Of a DNA stretch of 64,000 bases, positions 1-10,855 are shown piece after piece. Below the pieces are notes generated by a model. That model was not told the origin of the DNA. It ran no database searches and worked only from the letters and a program-made list of their open reading frames with translations. How positions within the stretch are numbered: position 1 is the stretch's first letter; each line of letters opens with the position of its first letter. Source of the stretch: Gonapodya prolifera JEL478 (taxonomy: Eukaryota; Monoblepharomycota; Monoblepharidomycetes; Monoblepharidales; Gonapodyaceae); the NCBI GenBank assembly GCA_001574975.1, contig KQ965755.1, forward strand, positions 269,966-333,965, read 5' to 3'. Both the position numbers and the translations under genes were made by a program.

Positions 1-654
1 CATCCGCGAACGAAGTCGACGTCCTTCTCACCACGGGCGGCGTGTCCATGGGGGACCTGGACCTCCTCAAACCCGTACTGGAACAGCGGTGCGGCGTGGA
101 TATCCTTTTTGGTCGCGTCGATGTCAAGCCCGGAAAGCCGCTCACGGTTGGTGTTCTGGGCAAGGACGAGCCCAAGGGTAGGAAGTTGGTGTTTGCCTTG
201 CCTGGGAACCCGGTGTCGGCTATTGGTAAGCCACTGCTCCACGCGACCCTGTCTCGCCTGGTGCCTCATAACCTTCGTTTGATCCCCTTCAGTAACGTTC
301 CACCTCTTCGGCCTCCCCGCGCTCCGCCGCCTCGCCGGGCACCCGTCACCGCACCTCCCAACCGTCCCCGCACGCCTGGTGCACTCCATCCCCACCGACC
401 CTCGGCCCGAATACATGCGCGCCCGATTACGTATGGCGCGGTCCCCGGGAGCGGCTGCGGGTGTGGCGACGGTCGAGTGGACAGCGGAGATTACAGGCAT
501 GCAGAGAAGTTCTCGTGTGGCGAGTCTCGCGGGGGCTAATGCGGTGGTCCGAGTGCCCCCTCGGAAGGAGCGCGAGGCGGAGGGGAAGGAAGTGGGAAGG
601 GTGGGGGAGGGTGAAGTTGTGGAGGCGGTGGTGCTGGACACGGAGGGATGGTGA
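1..654 (+). CDS. cnxE: Gephyrin/MoeA-type molybdopterin molybdenumtransferase, C-terminal part
   Basis: Inserts molybdate into adenylylated molybdopterin in the last step of molybdenum cofactor synthesis. The 5' end lies outside the window. The frame opens at base 3 and shows the family motifs TTGGVSMGD, KPGKP and LPGNPVSA. One 67-nt intron (226-292, GTAAG...CAG) splits a Val codon after PVSAI. Exon 2 (293-654) continues VTFHLFGLPALRRL and carries the MoeA domain IV barrel, with an RPEY start and a VRVPP...GEVVEAVVLDTEGW end, the usual end of gephyrin E domains. The MogA/G domain cannot be judged from here. The frame is clean through to TGA. Confidence 0.95.
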
Positions 655-761
655 AAGTGCATGCGGGGACTGGTGTGATGACTCGTTTATTTACGTGGAT
701 GATTTTTTTGACAAACGAACCAAATACAGCTCGGTGCTCTTATTGTAACCGTACTCAAGCC

Positions 762-2128
762 TCAAGCAGCGTCAAAATCGTCCTCGTCCTCGTTGAGTCC
801 CAGAAGGTGTTGTGCCCGTTCGGGAGGCATGCCCATCATGTTCAAGATGAAGTTCAGCGAATAGCGGTCCACCTGCACCGGCTGTTCCGCGTTTTCGACT
901 GGGCCGGATTCGTTTTCATCATCGAACCTGGATCTCTCCTCATTTAAGTCTGCGTCATGATGGTCCCCCCGGATATCCTTGTCTGGCGTGTCCCACCCCC
1001 ACGAATTCGATCCTCCCCACGGCGGGGCATCCGACTCCCACGCCCCAAACCCTCCAAAGCCTGTATCGGCGTCCGTGCGGCTCTCGAGGAGCTTCGCTCG
1101 GTAGTCGAGCGCGGCTTGTTTGCACGTGTCGCGCCATTTGGAGATGAGGAAGGTGAGTTTCTCGGATTCGCCCTTGACGTTACGTATAGGTGATGAAGGT
1201 ATCAAGCACAAAAAAGTGCGTTCGTGTAAGGGGAAACCACAAACCGATTCCGCCTGGTTCCGCAACACGCGCAATCGTCGCACGGTTTCCTCTTTGCCCT
1301 CGACTTGCTTCTGGAGGGACGTTTTTTCAGCGACGAGAGGCGCGAGGTGAGGGTCTTTGAGCATCGCGCGGGTTTTGAAAGGTGTTCGTGGGGTTGCTAC
1401 ACGGTTTGCAATGTGGTGGGGAAAAGAGGTAGGTGGTGTGGGTGGAGTAATTGGGGAGGGAGCAGTGGGAATGGGTGTGGCAGAGGGAACGGTGGTTGGT
1501 GAGGTGGGGGTGACGAAAGAGGGTGGTTTGAATGGTTGGCCGAGTGAGCGGCGGGAGGTCGAGGTCTTTGGAACGTGAGCGGGGAAGTGTGTGTGAGATG
1601 GTTTGACTGAAAAGCGTTGTAGCACCGTACTCTGCGATTTAAGGGGCGATCCTTTGGTTTCTGCAAGATCGGTTGTCCAACATGTTTTCCTGGCGGAACG
1701 GACGTCTGCTTCACATCTTGTTTCTGAGGGGTCACCGATGGCACAGAAGTTGGAACATCGACCGTGTCACACAACTGATTCGAAGAGACCGTACGAGAGG
1801 GCAGCCAGTACAGTGTGACTCTTTCATTTTGGTTCACGTCTGAGTCGTACGTATGCGACTCGAGGACTCCGCGAGCAGTGAGAGATAACAGCAGAGTCTT
1901 CGCAGGTGATTGCGCAATGGGGAAGCCAATCCGGCGTGAGATCGTTCATTGCAGCCACCGTCTCACAGAGACTCTCACCTTGACCATTTCCGCGTCGGAT
2001 CGCTTCCGTCTCGTGCGCACGGCATGCGAGTGCAATCTCTGCAGCAGCTCGTCCTCGTCCAGATAACACTCGGGTCCCCACAGCAAGCTGACTGATATTC
2101 CAGAGAGACTGAGTCTTTTCTTGTCCAT
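762..2128 (-). CDS. sfr1: Sfr1/Mei5-like recombination mediator (Swi5 partner), 5' exons uncertain
   Basis: Sfr1 binds Swi5 and helps Rad51/Dmc1 strand exchange. The long 3' frame (762-1625) has a Pro-rich segment with QPFKPPS, a coiled coil near LVAEKTSLQKQVEG, the block FLISKWRDTCKQAALDY, and the end LNFILNMMGM...EDDFDAA, all typical of Sfr1 C-termini. A likely intron (about 72 nt, in frame, no stop) lies between RNQAES and GESEKL. No ATG opens this frame. Upstream coding-like segments are 2128-1979 (ATG, 50 codons, donor GTGAGA) and 1897 to about 1640, which is in another frame, so an unplaced intron or a one-base error joins them. It is possible that the 2128 exon belongs to a separate small gene. 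Confidence 0.7.
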
Positions 2129-2259
2129 GTCTTCAAATCAAAATGAAATTCAACGTTTCTGGTGCACAAACATGACTACTGTGGTCGGCGGCTCTTGTCC
2201 ACCGAACCGATTCGAAAACACGGATACTCACCAGAAAATCGCACAGAAACATTCTCACA
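2129..2259. promoter_or_regulatory. Shared head-to-head promoter region
   Basis: These 131 bp separate the minus-strand ATG at 2128 and the plus-strand ATG of the aldo-keto reductase at 2260. No core motif stands out; the function is inferred from the divergent layout. Confidence 0.45.
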
Positions 2260-4857
2260 ATGACCAACGATACAATTTCAGAACCATCCGTCGACAAAAT
2301 GCAATAGTAAGTCCACGATCGCCGTCTCCCACACCATCATCAAATTTCGTAAGCCACTCTCCGAAACCCGTTTCCAGCGTCCGTCTCGGCAATACGGGGC
2401 TGCAGGTTTGTCGTGTTGACTTTAGGACCAATCTCGCTGTCGCTGATGTCGCGGTCTCAAGGTTTCCAAGATTTGTCTTGGCATGATGAGTTATGGCATC
2501 AAGGAGTGGGCCGGCGATTGGGTTCTGACGGAGGAAGAGGCGCTACCGGTCATTGGAAAAGCGGTTCGTAGAAGGGAGGGGCTCGATTCATTGTGGTTTT
2601 GGCACTGATTACACATGTCTCCCCGCACACCTCATGTCTCCCCCGCACAACTCCGTTTGTTATCTTACAGTGGGAGCTCGGCATCAACTGTAAGTCACTC
2701 TAAGAGACTACCTCACTACGAATTCCTAAAATGTCGTGTTTCTATTCGATGTTTAGTCTGGGATACCGCAAACGGTTCGTGACTTCATGAATTCGTTTTG
2801 TCATGATTTCCTTTATTCACGACTTTCTACTTCCTACTTCCTGCCGTAACCAGTGTACAGGTCAGAACACTACAAGCCGCCGAAATAATCGTCGTTTGAA
2901 CTGGTCTAACTCGGCGTTGTAGCAACGGAGTCTCGGAAACAATCACCGGAAACGCGTACGTCTAATTCGATCTCCCCCACAGGATGATCTTCTCCTAACT
3001 GTCCCCCTCGCCGAACAACAGGATCAAGAAATTCAACATCCCCCGCGACCGTATCGTCATCGCTACCAAAGTCCGCGGGTCTGCTCACCCTGATGGTAAC
3101 CTAAAATTTCACGCCGCTCCACCGCCAGCATATTGGTGACTGAATATTCATCTCCTGTACGATAGAGATCACGTACTCGTCCTTTGGTAAACCTCCAAGG
3201 CCGGGGTGGATTGATAAGAACAGAGCTGGATTGAGCCGAAAGGTGAATTGCGGAAGTTCAGTGTTTCGGCATATACAGCCACTTGATGGCCTTTGTTCGT
3301 GATAGTGTATTCTTCAAGAAGTTGAGGGGAGTTTGAAGAGGCTCGGTGAGATCCTTGTTTTCAATGAAACTGGCCGGCACAGCGAGATCCTCAATCACAC
3401 TATTCTATCTTCGTCGGAATTCATCAGGCACTGACTAGTATGTGACTCTACGGTTGAGTTCTGGTATTGAGCTTCACAATTGTCTTCCCTCGTAGCATCG
3501 ACCTGTACCAAATTCATCGGTGAGATCATGTTCTTCATTCGCCAACTTAAATCTGCAACCCACAATACTCCTGACTCATCACTCCCACGACAATCGCGAA
3601 TACAACGCACAGTTGGGACTACGACGTTCCCATTGAAGAGACCATGTCGACGCTTCACGATCTTGTCAGGGTGGGTGATTCGGCTCCATCTCCAATCGAT
3701 AAAGCCAGAATTCATAACAGAGATTGCGCCACTTTCACTTCAATAGATTGGAAAAGTCCGCTACATTGGTGCAAGTTCCATGTATGGTGAGAATACGTTC
3801 CTTCTCATGAGAATTAGCTTTGATGACTCTCATTGGTGTCCAGCATGGCAATTCTCCAAGGCCCAGTACACGGCGAAAATGAACGGATGGGAGACGTTTG
3901 TCAGCATGGTGAGAACTACCTTCATTCCCATCTGTGCGTTCATGGACTCACGATATATAAACGCATCTCTCATAGCAAAATCTGTACAATCTGACCTACC
4001 GGTGAATTCATTGCGATCTTGGCGTGCTGTTGTTTTGATGTTACAAGATTGACTACTTGTGCTATTTACAATAGCGAGGAGGAACGCGAAATGATTCCGG
4101 TAAGTTTTCGGATTTCGTTGATGATCACGTCACCAAACGCTGAGCATCGCTTTTTGATTTGCCACCAACAGATGCTTCAGGACCTTGGCGTCGGAATGTA
4201 AAGTCCCCCTTGTGTTGCCAGAGTCTTGGCACTGCTGTTGACCAATTCCTCTCTTTAGGATCCCTTGGTCCCCGCTCGGTACGACTTTCTTCTTCATTCG
4301 TCGTTTCCTTTTCTCACCGTCCTCCTTCGCGCTTGAAACTCTGCACTTACAGCCGCCGGCCTCCTGACGGGCAAGAACCGTGGCACGCAACGGGAGAAGC
4401 GCTCTCAGCAACAGTTCAAGCCGAACGAAGTGACGGAGAAGATTATAGACAGGACCATCGAGACGGCGGAGAAGAAGGGGATTACCCCAAGTCAGGTTGC
4501 TCTTAGTTGGATGTAAGTCTTTGCGCGGTCTTCAATATGTGTGCGTTACATCTCACGTCATCACAGGTACACGAAGAAGTTTGTTCACAGTCCGATTGTC
4601 GGTGAGAATTATTTATTGGAATGTCACGTATGGGACTTGATGACCAATTATGTCAACAAGGGATTTCCAAACTGAAGTACCTGTACGACGTCATCGGAGC
4701 TCTCGATGTGAAGCTCACAGAAGACGAGATCAAGTACTTGGAGGGGCGTGAGTTTTTCTAGCGCTGGCAAAATAGTCGTCGGGACATCATATACTTACGG
4801 TGATTGCTGCCTTTGACCCCAGCTTACCAACCCACTCCTATTTTCGGGCATTTCTAG
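2260..4857 (+). CDS. Aldo-keto reductase split into 23 exons, with 7-nt and 10-nt microexons
   Basis: NADPH-dependent reductase of the AKR superfamily (fungal YakC/versiconal-reductase-like branch); the substrate is unknown. All 23 exons join in phase to 1056 nt, 351 residues plus stop, the usual family length. Exons: 2260-2306, 2378-2405, 2462-2563, 2671-2689, 2757-2774, 2854-2860, 2923-2955, 3022-3095, 3166-3242, 3306-3345, 3428-3437, 3496-3519, 3613-3670, 3747-3786, 3844-3908, 3976-4001, 4075-4099, 4172-4197, 4259-4278, 4353-4512, 4567-4601, 4661-4747, 4823-4857. Motifs in order: VRLGNTGLQVSKICLG, catalytic-Asp/Tyr segment WDTANVYSNG, catalytic Lys in IATKVRG, His in YQIHRWDY, YIGASSMYAWQ, QNLYNLTYREEEREMIP, GMIPWSPLAAG. 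Each microexon supplies residues conserved in the family (VY; TDY). All introns are GT-AG and most are 45-90 nt. It is convergent with the ankyrin locus. Confidence 0.95.
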
Positions 4858-5010
4858 AGTCTTGGCGGTCGTTCAAGTTCATCTTTAAAAATTGCTTCAT
4901 AAAATCGAAACAAGATATACGACGACAGTGTCTTCTTATTCGCGTTTCATTTCAGGACGTGTCTCTCGATATCATTAATGTCCCCGGATCACGACGGCCA
5001 CTATCATCGT

Positions 5011-6864
5011 TCAGTCCGTCCGACTTGCTTCCGCTTTTTGGGGAACACAAGCGACTTTCGCGAACGTACCGCATCTGTGCAAGCACGGAGCTGTCGATAG
5101 TAAAGGCAATTCGGGGATTGCGGGTGCCATCCACGCCCTCGCTTCACTTTCGTCTTCTAAGAACGCCGCAGTCTCGTCATCGCAACACGCCATCCCGCAC
5201 GAACATTGCCCATACACGCGCTTGCGGGGTGGCATGCGGAACGTGCCACCGCTCAGCACCAAATACATCTCCGCGTCTTCACCAGCCCACACACGATCCA
5301 GAGCCGACATGCCGTCGGCGTCCGGTATGGTCGCATCGGCCCCTGTGGTGAGCAGGACGCGCACGCGGTCGAAACGGCGTGCCTCGCATGCCACGCGCAG
5401 CGGTGTATGGCCACGGTTGTTGTTCACCAAGTCGAGTCGACATTCCCCTCGGCATAGGAGGTAGCGTGGACGAGGATGTCAAGTGATCTGCGGGACGAGT
5501 GTCCCGCGGTGACGCCGTGGTGGGGCGCCGTGTTGCCCCCAGTGTCCCTTGCGAGCGGGTCCGCGCCAAACCAGAGGAGTACTCGCGGCAACCATGAGAG
5601 GTGTCGTGCCTGTGAAGTCCGGATGTTGGGGTCGGCGCCGGCGTTCAGCAGGAGCTCGAGGTGGGCTGTTCCAGATCCGAGCGCCGCTCACATCACGGGC
5701 ATTGAGAGGGAGGTCTGGAATGGCGACCAGCCGGTCAATAGCGTGGATGTTGCGATGGCGGCATGCAAGCATCAAAGCTGTCTGGCCTGCCGCGTTGGTG
5801 AGTGCTGGGTCGACTCCTCCTCCGAGGAATGTGGCAAAGATGCGGGCGTTCCGGTGATAGTGCGGGGGGAAGTAAGGCACATGTGGCAGTGCATGCATGA
5901 GTACTGTTGTGCCGGTGGCGCAGGTGGCATGGACGTTGGCGCCCGATGCGAGGAGGATGGCGACGACATCCTCGTTTTCTTTCCAGCTTGCGTGCATGAG
6001 GGGTGTCCTGCCGTTTTTGTCTGCGGCATCGACGTCCACATCGACCCCAGCAGAGAGGAGTGTTCGGTTGCGTGAGCGTCGCCTGTCCTAGCGAAATAGA
6101 CCATACATTGGGTGATTGCGGCGGGGTTGTACAGCGAGACGGTCTGGTTGTGTGTGGTGAGCGAGCAGCAGACGAACAATATGGGTGTGACAATGTCCTG
6201 CTGCCATTTTGAGCGGGGACATTCCGTGGAATGGCAATCGGCGGCATTCACCGTCCAGGTCCACGGAGTCCGGTGTGATGTTTCCATAGTGGAGAATTGC
6301 GTTAATAGTGCGCACCGACACGCCCAAGGAACAAGCGTTGAGAAAACCACAGTGCGCGCATCAAATGCAGCTTTCTTCGACGCAGCAACGTCGGAGGGGT
6401 CGCCATGGGACAAATTCGAAGAGAACGTCGGCGAGGTCCGCGGGCACGCTCCTCACAGCGTACATGAAATCACACCACCACTCAGCCCCCCTCTCAGAGT
6501 CGAGTCTTGGAACGTGTGATGCGAGGTCCCCCGCCCCCGTGAGAAGGAAGCGCGTTGCCTGAGCGACGATGTGTGTGGGGATGCGAGCGCCAAGCAGCTT
6601 GACGAGCGACGCGGACCAGCCAAATGCGGTGACAGCGCGGATTGCGATGAGGAGAGGACGCGAGAAGAGGGCGAATGTTGCGCGTGAGTGTGCTGCGGAT
6701 GGCAGTGCGAGTGGGCGGTCGCACATGTGGATGGAGACGAGGAGGACGACGTCAAGAGGGAGCGCGAGAAGTGGGAAGCGAGTGACGTGGAGTGCGTTGC
6801 TAGAAAGCATCTGTGGTGAGACGGGTTGATTGGGTGGAAAAGTGGTTTGCTGCGGACTGCGCAT
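5011..6864 (-). pseudogene. F-box-like/ankyrin-repeat protein, frame broken several times
   Basis: The N-terminal part (6864 to about 6364) has an F-box-like start (LPLDVVLLVSIHM) and helical spacer. Ankyrin repeats follow, such as NGRTPLMHASWKENEDVVAI and AGQTALMLACRHRNIHAI, and near the 3' end GHTPLRVACEARRFDRVRVL. Coding signal stays mainly in one frame, but this frame holds stops at 6361-6363 (TGA), 6088-6090 (TAG) and 5479-5481. Between about 5690 and 5480 the ankyrin signal moves to another frame (GTAHLELLLNAGADPNIR). No GT-AG intron removes these breaks. Either the gene is decaying or the sequence has several indels. Such F-box/ankyrin proteins are expanded in chytrids, so a dead family copy is plausible. 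The start ATG at 6864 is a guess. Confidence 0.75.
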
Positions 6865-7089
6865 CTGGGTGTTCTCTCGGCTGATCAATTGCCTGTTGCA
6901 TGTCTCCGCCACAGAGTGCTCGAAGGCTCTTTATTTGGCTCCTCCTTTTGTATCATCTCTTCTTTTTATTTGGTTCTGGTGAAATCAATTGCCTATCATC
7001 GTTGTCTCGCGTAACATACCGACCACTATTCATCGAGTCCTCTTAAACCCACGTCCCGAAGTCGACCAACCACCTGCATACTCTCCACG

Positions 7090-9104
7090 TCAACCCGCTC
7101 CAAAATCTCTACCTCGCTCACCACCATTACTACGCTCACCAAAATGACCTCCTCCTCCGCCTCTCAAATGGTAACCACGGCGGGCGGCGGATATACCATG
7201 TGCATCACGGGACGAAGTCCCTTCCCCTTCACACGGCCGCCCAACATCGTATCCGCGCGATCTAATCCCACCGCCAAACTTACGCCACGGACCGGAATTA
7301 CCTGAGCTGGGAGGTGCTCCGTAGTCGCGCGGGCCATTATTCAAGTGTCGTTCTCCGTTTTGAAAATCGTTACGACGGTCAGTGCTACCACGTGTATCGT
7401 GGGTCGACGTCCCTTCTCCAGCCCCTTCCCAGCCATAATCGTATCCGCTTCTGTCAGTCCATCCACTCCCACGACCACGGCCAGATTTGCGCCACGGAAC
7501 GGAAGTGCCCGAACCGGGAGGTGGTCCGAAGTCGCGCGCGTTACGATTCGAGTGTCCTCCTCTGCCTCGGCCTCCGTGTTATCCCACCGCCAGATTTTCG
7601 CCATGGAGGTGTATTACCCGAGCTGGGATTGGGAGGTGGTCCGAAATCGCGATCGCGTGGGCCATGCTTTGACTGAATGAAGAAATTTATGACCGCGGCA
7701 CGTGGACAGTGGTAAGTCAGCTTTTGGCGTTGCACCATGACCGAATCTGCACTTGCCACTTTGTGGTTGGTGGTTCACTCACCCAGGATTGGCCTGCCTC
7801 GACTCTCTCACGTCCATCCTGTCCCTGCCCCTGCAACACATCACGAAAAATCTCAGCTTCAAGTGATCATGATCAGGACGCACACTGTCGCACTCAAAAG
7901 CACTCACACTCTCACCCCAGTCGCGCCATTGCTGCCAGGGGTACCGCACTCCGTGATCAAATAAAACGTCACGCTCACTCGGCCCATGATATGTTCGTTC
8001 GTCCCAGTTCCCCCTGAAGGAGCATAAGTTGCTTAATTTGACATGAAGGAAAAATAACGTCCAAGAACTCTCACGAGGCCCCATACCATCTTCCATCCCA
8101 TCCATATTCATCCTCGTACCCGTCCACGTACCCGTACTCGTATTCGTATCCGTGTCCGTGGTCGTGGTTGGAGTAAGCCGGCGACGAAGGTGCGTTGACG
8201 TGGACTGTGGAACTCTCTCTGTAGCCCAGAGAAAAGAACCTAACAGAGATTGGTTCGGGGAGCGATTTTCCTGCGTATTCGTCAACACTGTTCTTGCTGA
8301 TCCAACTCCGAACGTCGGCGCGCCGATTGCGACGGCAGTTGTTTTCGTGCCAGCTTCTGAGGTCGTGCAGATAAGCGGCCACATGGAGTAGCGCAGTGTC
8401 CTTCTCAGGTGTGCCCGCTGAACAATCGAGAACATTATACGATGAAATGAGGATGGAGTTGGAGGGGTTGAAAAGGTGCTTCGTGGCGGTGTCGTCGAGG
8501 ATGACCGTGTTGTTCTGGAAACGAAGTACGGTTGTAAACAACAACGGAGAACGATCATCAGGAAATATCATAGTTCACACGTGTTTTCGCGCCCGGTCCT
8601 TCTCCATCACCACCTCACCTCGGTCCTCCTCTCGTCGTGGTTCCAAAAGTTGATCAAGTCCTTCCTCGTTTCATAGTCGTCCGGCGACTTCCCCACCTCA
8701 TCACACATTGTCCTATCCCACAAAAACTCGATTTTCGATCCCAGATTCAAGAGCAGAGCTCCTTCAACCATGGCTCGAGCGTTCCACTACATAGCCGACG
8801 TCCACACCGCGACGTCGAAGTTGTCGAAAACAAATTGGACGAATGGTTCCATGTACGGGCGGAGGTACACCGGTCCGGTGTGGAGGGTGAAATTTGGCGT
8901 GGGAGGGCGGGGATTATTCACGGTGACAGTGTGGTTGCGGTTTTGATTGCGGCCTCTGCGTTCCCGGTAAAGAAGTGTTCCGTTTAGATCGAGCATGACG
9001 AGGGTTTTTGAGGGGGTGACTGCTTCGGTGCTCTTGGAATCAGCGATTGTCCGGCTTGTGTGGGTTGAATTCATGATTGTTGTTTTCGCCATCGGATCCG
9101 GCAT
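7090..9104 (-). CDS. NIF/FCP1-homology HAD-fold protein with a Gly/Arg-rich triplicated tail
   Basis: HAD-family phosphatase fold of the NLI-interacting-factor group. Exons: 9104-8619, 8514-8075, 8013-7908, 7830-7783, 7672 to 7090. Exon 1 carries LVMLDLNGTLLYR. Canonical DxDxT reads DLNGT here, as in a fungal subgroup that I believe has Asn at the second acid; loss of phosphatase activity is possible. RPYMEPFV and DVAVWTSA follow, then exon 2 starts NNTVILDD. An in-frame TAG (8787-8789) sits just after WTSAM, although NARAMVEGALLLNLGSKIEF continues the domain. Exon 2 ends in a Tyr/Glu/Gly-rich run (EYEYGYVDGYEDEYGW) made by a degenerate hexamer. Exon 5 holds three diverged copies of a PWRKSGGG unit; one base is out of phase between copies 1 and 2. 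It may be a decaying gene or contain sequence errors. Confidence 0.75.
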
Positions 9105-9691
9105 GACCAGGGGCCACGGATGCTATGGGAGACGCGGATGCCACCTTCTCTCCGCCCGACGCTCCTCTGCCGCGTCGTGAGGTGTCGCTGGGGAACAGCT
9201 GTGGCCAAATATCCTCAACGACTTTGATATTTGATCACCAGAGTCGATACGGCCCCTAACTCCGCGCTTTAGCAGCACCGAGAACCATGGAGGGGCTGTT
9301 GCTCAAGATATACGGTGTATGATATTTTCAAAAGTACGAAGAACGCGGGAGACGGGTCACCTGGATGTGCAGAAGATAAGGGTAGCACACAGAGAAGTAA
9401 ATTTTGTGCAAATCAACTGATAAGCTCGCGTTTCATTTGTGTCGAACTAATTGAAATGTACTTGCACGCCGCTACGCCCCTCGCTTTGCTCGGAGCTGCG
9501 CGGGACGTTTGCAAGGAGGCTGTTTTTGTAATTCAAAAAGCTGGAAAGTTGTGGAAAGAACATGATTTCCTTGTGCCATTACCATACAAATTGGTGGCAC
9601 TATTTTGAACTGGCGAGGAAAACGAAGCTCGAGATCGAGGACCTAACTCGCTAAAAGCCTCTGTAACTTTGTGGACATATACCTTGAGATG
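9105..9691. other. Intergenic; may include the unresolved 3' end of GPI8
   Basis: No convincing open frame. A last GPI8 exon could lie here, because the GPI8 frame stops earlier than expected at 9692. The sequence is otherwise featureless. Confidence 0.4.
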
Positions 9692-10809
9692 TCAATCGAT
9701 CTTTTCTTTGGCACATTCGACGAGTTGTGCCGTGAATTGATCGATTGCGTGCACCCCCAGGTCCATATCAATGTGATACTGCAGCCGAGATATGTCACCA
9801 CACCGTCAGAGACGTTAATCATGGAATGTAGAGGTACATACGCATCGCACCCAAAGAACTCACGGAATAAGAGCTCTCCTCTTTTCTGCAACTCCCGACT
9901 GACAAAATGTTGGGGGAGTAAAATCGTTCGTTAAGCGTATTGGCTTGGCAAGTGTCCACCATGAACAGAATTTCGTGATATCTAAAGAATTTGTGATTTG
10001 CGTTCAGGCACCCAACCGTACTCGATGAAAGAGGTGAGTCCTACCTTCTCTTTTCCCACATTTGCTCAAACGCGTCCCCAATGTCCCAACTTGACATTTC
10101 CTCGTTGTCTTGGAACTTCAAGAACTCGTCCCCTCCATGTCCCGTCATGTAAACAAGAGCATGTGATCGATCGTCGGTGAGCAGACGCTTCGACCGGGGA
10201 ACTGAGGGATCGTGTCAGACTGTTTCACGGTCAGGTGGAAATGTTTCGGTGTTTACGTCACCGAATTCTAGCTTTTGCTCACCAGTCAGAACCCTTATGA
10301 AATTCTCAACCGTGACTTCATACCTCCTATAATCCACTTCGATATTCTCGCCGTACAGATCCAACCGATGCCGTTCGTGAGTGTTGAACACCGACCCGGG
10401 CGCGTCGTTGCGTGGGTTGCATCCACGTCGTCGGCGAGCATGAGAATGATGTTGGAGTCGGGAATGCCTGATGGATCGTAAAGTGCCGTTGACGGTTCCG
10501 TGAATCGCAAAAGTAGTGCAGCAAGCATCACGAACCCAATCGCTTCACTGTCCGATACATGGACAGCGTGTTGGCACTGTGACGGTAGTTGAACCAGTAC
10601 CGCGACGTGTCGACGAGCACCGCCCAGTTGTTGGTGTGCCCGGAACTGCTGAAGAAGCGATCGGCCTGGCTAGCTGCAGTGAGCGGGGAGGCGGCAGAAG
10701 CCGATTCGAGGAAAATGGGAAAGAATATGAAGAGAAACATTGGGGAGCATTTGGAGGGCGATCGGGTCATGCAGTTCAAATGGGTACGGATGTTTTCATT
10801 TCCGCTCAT
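9692..10809 (-). CDS. GPI8: GPI-anchor transamidase catalytic subunit (PIG-K/Gpi8), one-base frame break
   Basis: Caspase-like cysteine protease of the ER transamidase that swaps a C-terminal signal for a GPI anchor. Exons: 10809-10536, 10467-10283, 10201-10045, 9981-9864, 9778-9692. The first exon has a hydrophobic signal ([15 protein letters not shown]) and then [18 protein letters not shown] and [17 protein letters not shown]. Catalytic His is in [19 protein letters not shown], catalytic Cys in [17 protein letters not shown]. Just after LADDV (about 10420-10426) one base is missing relative to the conserved CNPRN block, which resumes in the next frame. For a single-copy essential gene a sequence error is the simplest reading. 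The end is short: the frame stops after VECAKEKID. The ATG lies 46 bp downstream of the tetraspanin stop, same strand. Confidence 0.9.
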
Positions 10810-10855
10810 TTGTTAGATAAAACTAAAACCTTTGAATAAAGTTTTTGGGGGTACT

